Source: Glandiceps talaboti (taxonomy: Eukaryota; Hemichordata; Enteropneusta; Spengelidae). Taken from it: 64,000 bases of DNA. Of this stretch, positions 40,501-43,500 are shown one piece after another. The stretch is from contig NC_135568.1 in the NCBI RefSeq assembly GCF_964340395.1, positions 1,375,501 to 1,439,500 of the forward strand. The letters are read 5' to 3'. Under the pieces are notes generated by a model. It saw only the letters and a list, made by a program, of their open reading frames with translations. It did no database searches and had not been told where the DNA came from. The translations under genes and the position numbers were made by a program. Each line of letters begins with the position of its first letter. The stretch's first letter is position 1.

Positions 40501-43500
40501 ACTTCTAACCCTGCTGACTCATACGTTGTATATTTACATAGATTTTGGCTGTCAGTCTCAGTCGATCTCTGTAGCACTGTTGTGTCACAAAATAGTACTC
40601 TTTTGATGTTTCTATGTCTCTGTTAAAGTTCACTTGAATTATTGAGACCTGTTCAGATTCTAATTTTTGGAGTTACTGCAGATCATGAGAAGAAGTATAA
40701 CAGCCCTGATTCATGCATTTTACCAGGCAGAGTTTCTAGTTTGTAAATGAGAGTATAGTACACCAACTACCTTTCCTGAGACATGCAAATATCATGCAAA
40801 TTTTTATGCAAATTACCTCATAATGTATACTTAGCATCACATTGAGAGCAGGGCAGCAGGGGTGAGCGAATTCAGTGGTCCCAGTAAGAGGACCATTGAT
40901 TTTTCATCGCTGAACCACTCCTTTTTGTAGCATAACTCGTCCATCACACCATAAAAGAATGTTTAAAGGTGTGCAGTTCAGAGTTTGAAAATTCTAGTCC
41001 ACTGAACCCTGGAACAAGTAAATTGCGAGTCACAGGAAGTGAAAAAAAAATTCAGGATCACTTTGTAACATTTGGCTGTAGGGCAACTGAATTTTTTAGT
41101 CACTGGCCCGTGAACCACCAGATTTCTTGTGACCATCAGTATGTACGTCATTGTAACCAACAATTTCTAAATTCTCTCAAATCAGAACTGACTGTTTATA
41201 CTTACTCTATGCTGTGGCACAAACATTATTGTCATGATTGTTGGATGTATATCAAACCTGTAAACAGATAATAAAGAGAACTTTACAGATAAATTTAAGC
41301 AATAAACCACCCCTGGGGATGGTATACCAAGAGGTTTTGACCAGTGAACGAAATATATGCATGAGCGATAGCGAGTGCATATATTGAGTTCACTGGTCAA
41401 AACCGCGTGGTATACCATTCCCAGGGGGTGGTTTATCGCTATTATATTATACCTGGTATATTGAAAATATCGGAAACAAGATAAAACGCATCATTTTCTG
41501 GTTTCATTTGCGCCCCCATCCCTGCACGGACTACAACGTTCTAAACAAATAGTGAACATCTAAATTTTGATGCGTGCCAACTGTGCATTATCGCTCATTT
41601 TAGACGAGCTAGTTCGATGTCTAGATCAATCAGATCTCACGATTTGCACCATTTAAATATACTGGTATAATATAATGAATGTTAGATGTAAAGTTTGGAA
41701 CATAAAAGATCCATTTTTAAAAAAATGATAATGTCATATAGTACTAAAGGGCCAAGGTTTGCAACTTTGTAGTTCTTGATGTTACCTTTGATGGCAATAT
41801 CATTTCATTCCAAATAATAAACCATGTTGAAATGTATCCAGCAGAGCTATCATTCAGTGTTCAAATAGGAGGTAAAAATGAAAAAGCACTAGTACTAGCC
41901 TATACTGTATAGGTTTAGCAGGTATTGTGTATAATATTATGCATTTTGTACACTAACTTGATTGTCCATAGTTGTACCTGATTGGACACACTAGCACTAC
42001 ACAGGTGTACAGTTCTTGTACTGTTGATTGTCCATAGTTGTACCTGATTGGACACACTAGCACTACACAGGTGTACAGTTCTAGTACTGTTGATTGTCCA
42101 TAGTTGTACCTGATTGGACACACCAGCGCTATACAGGTGTACAGTTCTAGTACTGTTGATTGTCCATAGTTGTACCTGATTGGACACACCAGCACTACAC
42201 AGGTGTACAGATCTAGTACTGTTGATTGTCCATAGTTGTACCTGATTGGACACACCAGCACTACACAGGTGTACAGATCTAGTATATGATTAATGTCCAT
42301 TACTTACTTTCTACTCTGTACTTGTACATCATTATAACTGTTGATTGTCCACAGTTGTACCTGATTTGACACACCAGCATCATAATGTGACACATAGTTA
42401 TCACCAGCAGTGGAGACATAGAATGTCATACATCGGAGAGTGTGGGAATGGTGTAATGAATATGCCAGCTGTGAAAAATAACAAATTTAAATTCCATTCA
42501 CTGTTTTTACACAGCTTTTAAAATACTTGGTGACAAAAAGTTTTCAAATTAAATTTTCCTTTGTGTATTTGCGGATGATATAACACATATACTTCAGCAA
42601 TGCAATGACTTCAGTTTTGTTGAAAAATTTTGTCAACATTTCATCAACATTTTACGTAATGCTGAATTTATAGATCAGGGCCAGGGGTGAACAAATCATT
42701 TTGTGAACTGGTGGTCCCCGGACCAGTGCCTTAAATAATCCAGTGGTCCTGCTGAAAGAATTAGTGGTCCAAGGTCCCACTAATGTGAAATATTAAATCT
42801 TACCTATTAATCTGTATATTCAGACGACTTTTTAACATAGTTATTAACAGTAAGGTATTGGTCCGACGGACCAGACAAGGTAAAATTTGTGTGGTTCGCC
42901 CAAAAAAATAGCTAGTCCCGGACCCAGGACCAGTGGATTTGTTCACCCGTGTAGATATTTGGGTGTAGTCTTTACTGCACATTTAAAAGGTACTTGCAGT
43001 ATTTTACTTACTGATGTATACTTAGCCGCCAATTGCAATTGACTGAACTCAAACCTGGTATCTTAAAGATACAACCCATGAACCATAACCCATGAACCAT
43101 AACCCAAATCTCTACTATACAATTGACTATTTTAACAATGCCAGAACACAATCACAATATTACAGATGACATGCATTGATATTAACATTATACTAGAAGG
43201 TGATTTTATGTAAGTATTTTCACCTGAGTCTAAAACTTATAAATTCAGCTTGTGCCACTTCAATAAACAAATTTTCAATTCATGATGTTATACATACAAT
43301 GTGTTATTTTAAATTAATATAGTTCCTAATTCATAAGCCTCCATACAAGACTGGATGGTCAACAGCATTTTAAACATACAGTCTGCCAACTTGGTTCAAA
43401 CTTTGTATTTCCGGCCCAGCCTCATTATCGCCATCATTAGCATGAAATTAACATATCATGTGTTGACATTTGTACAAAAGGATCCATTTCTGTGTATGGC

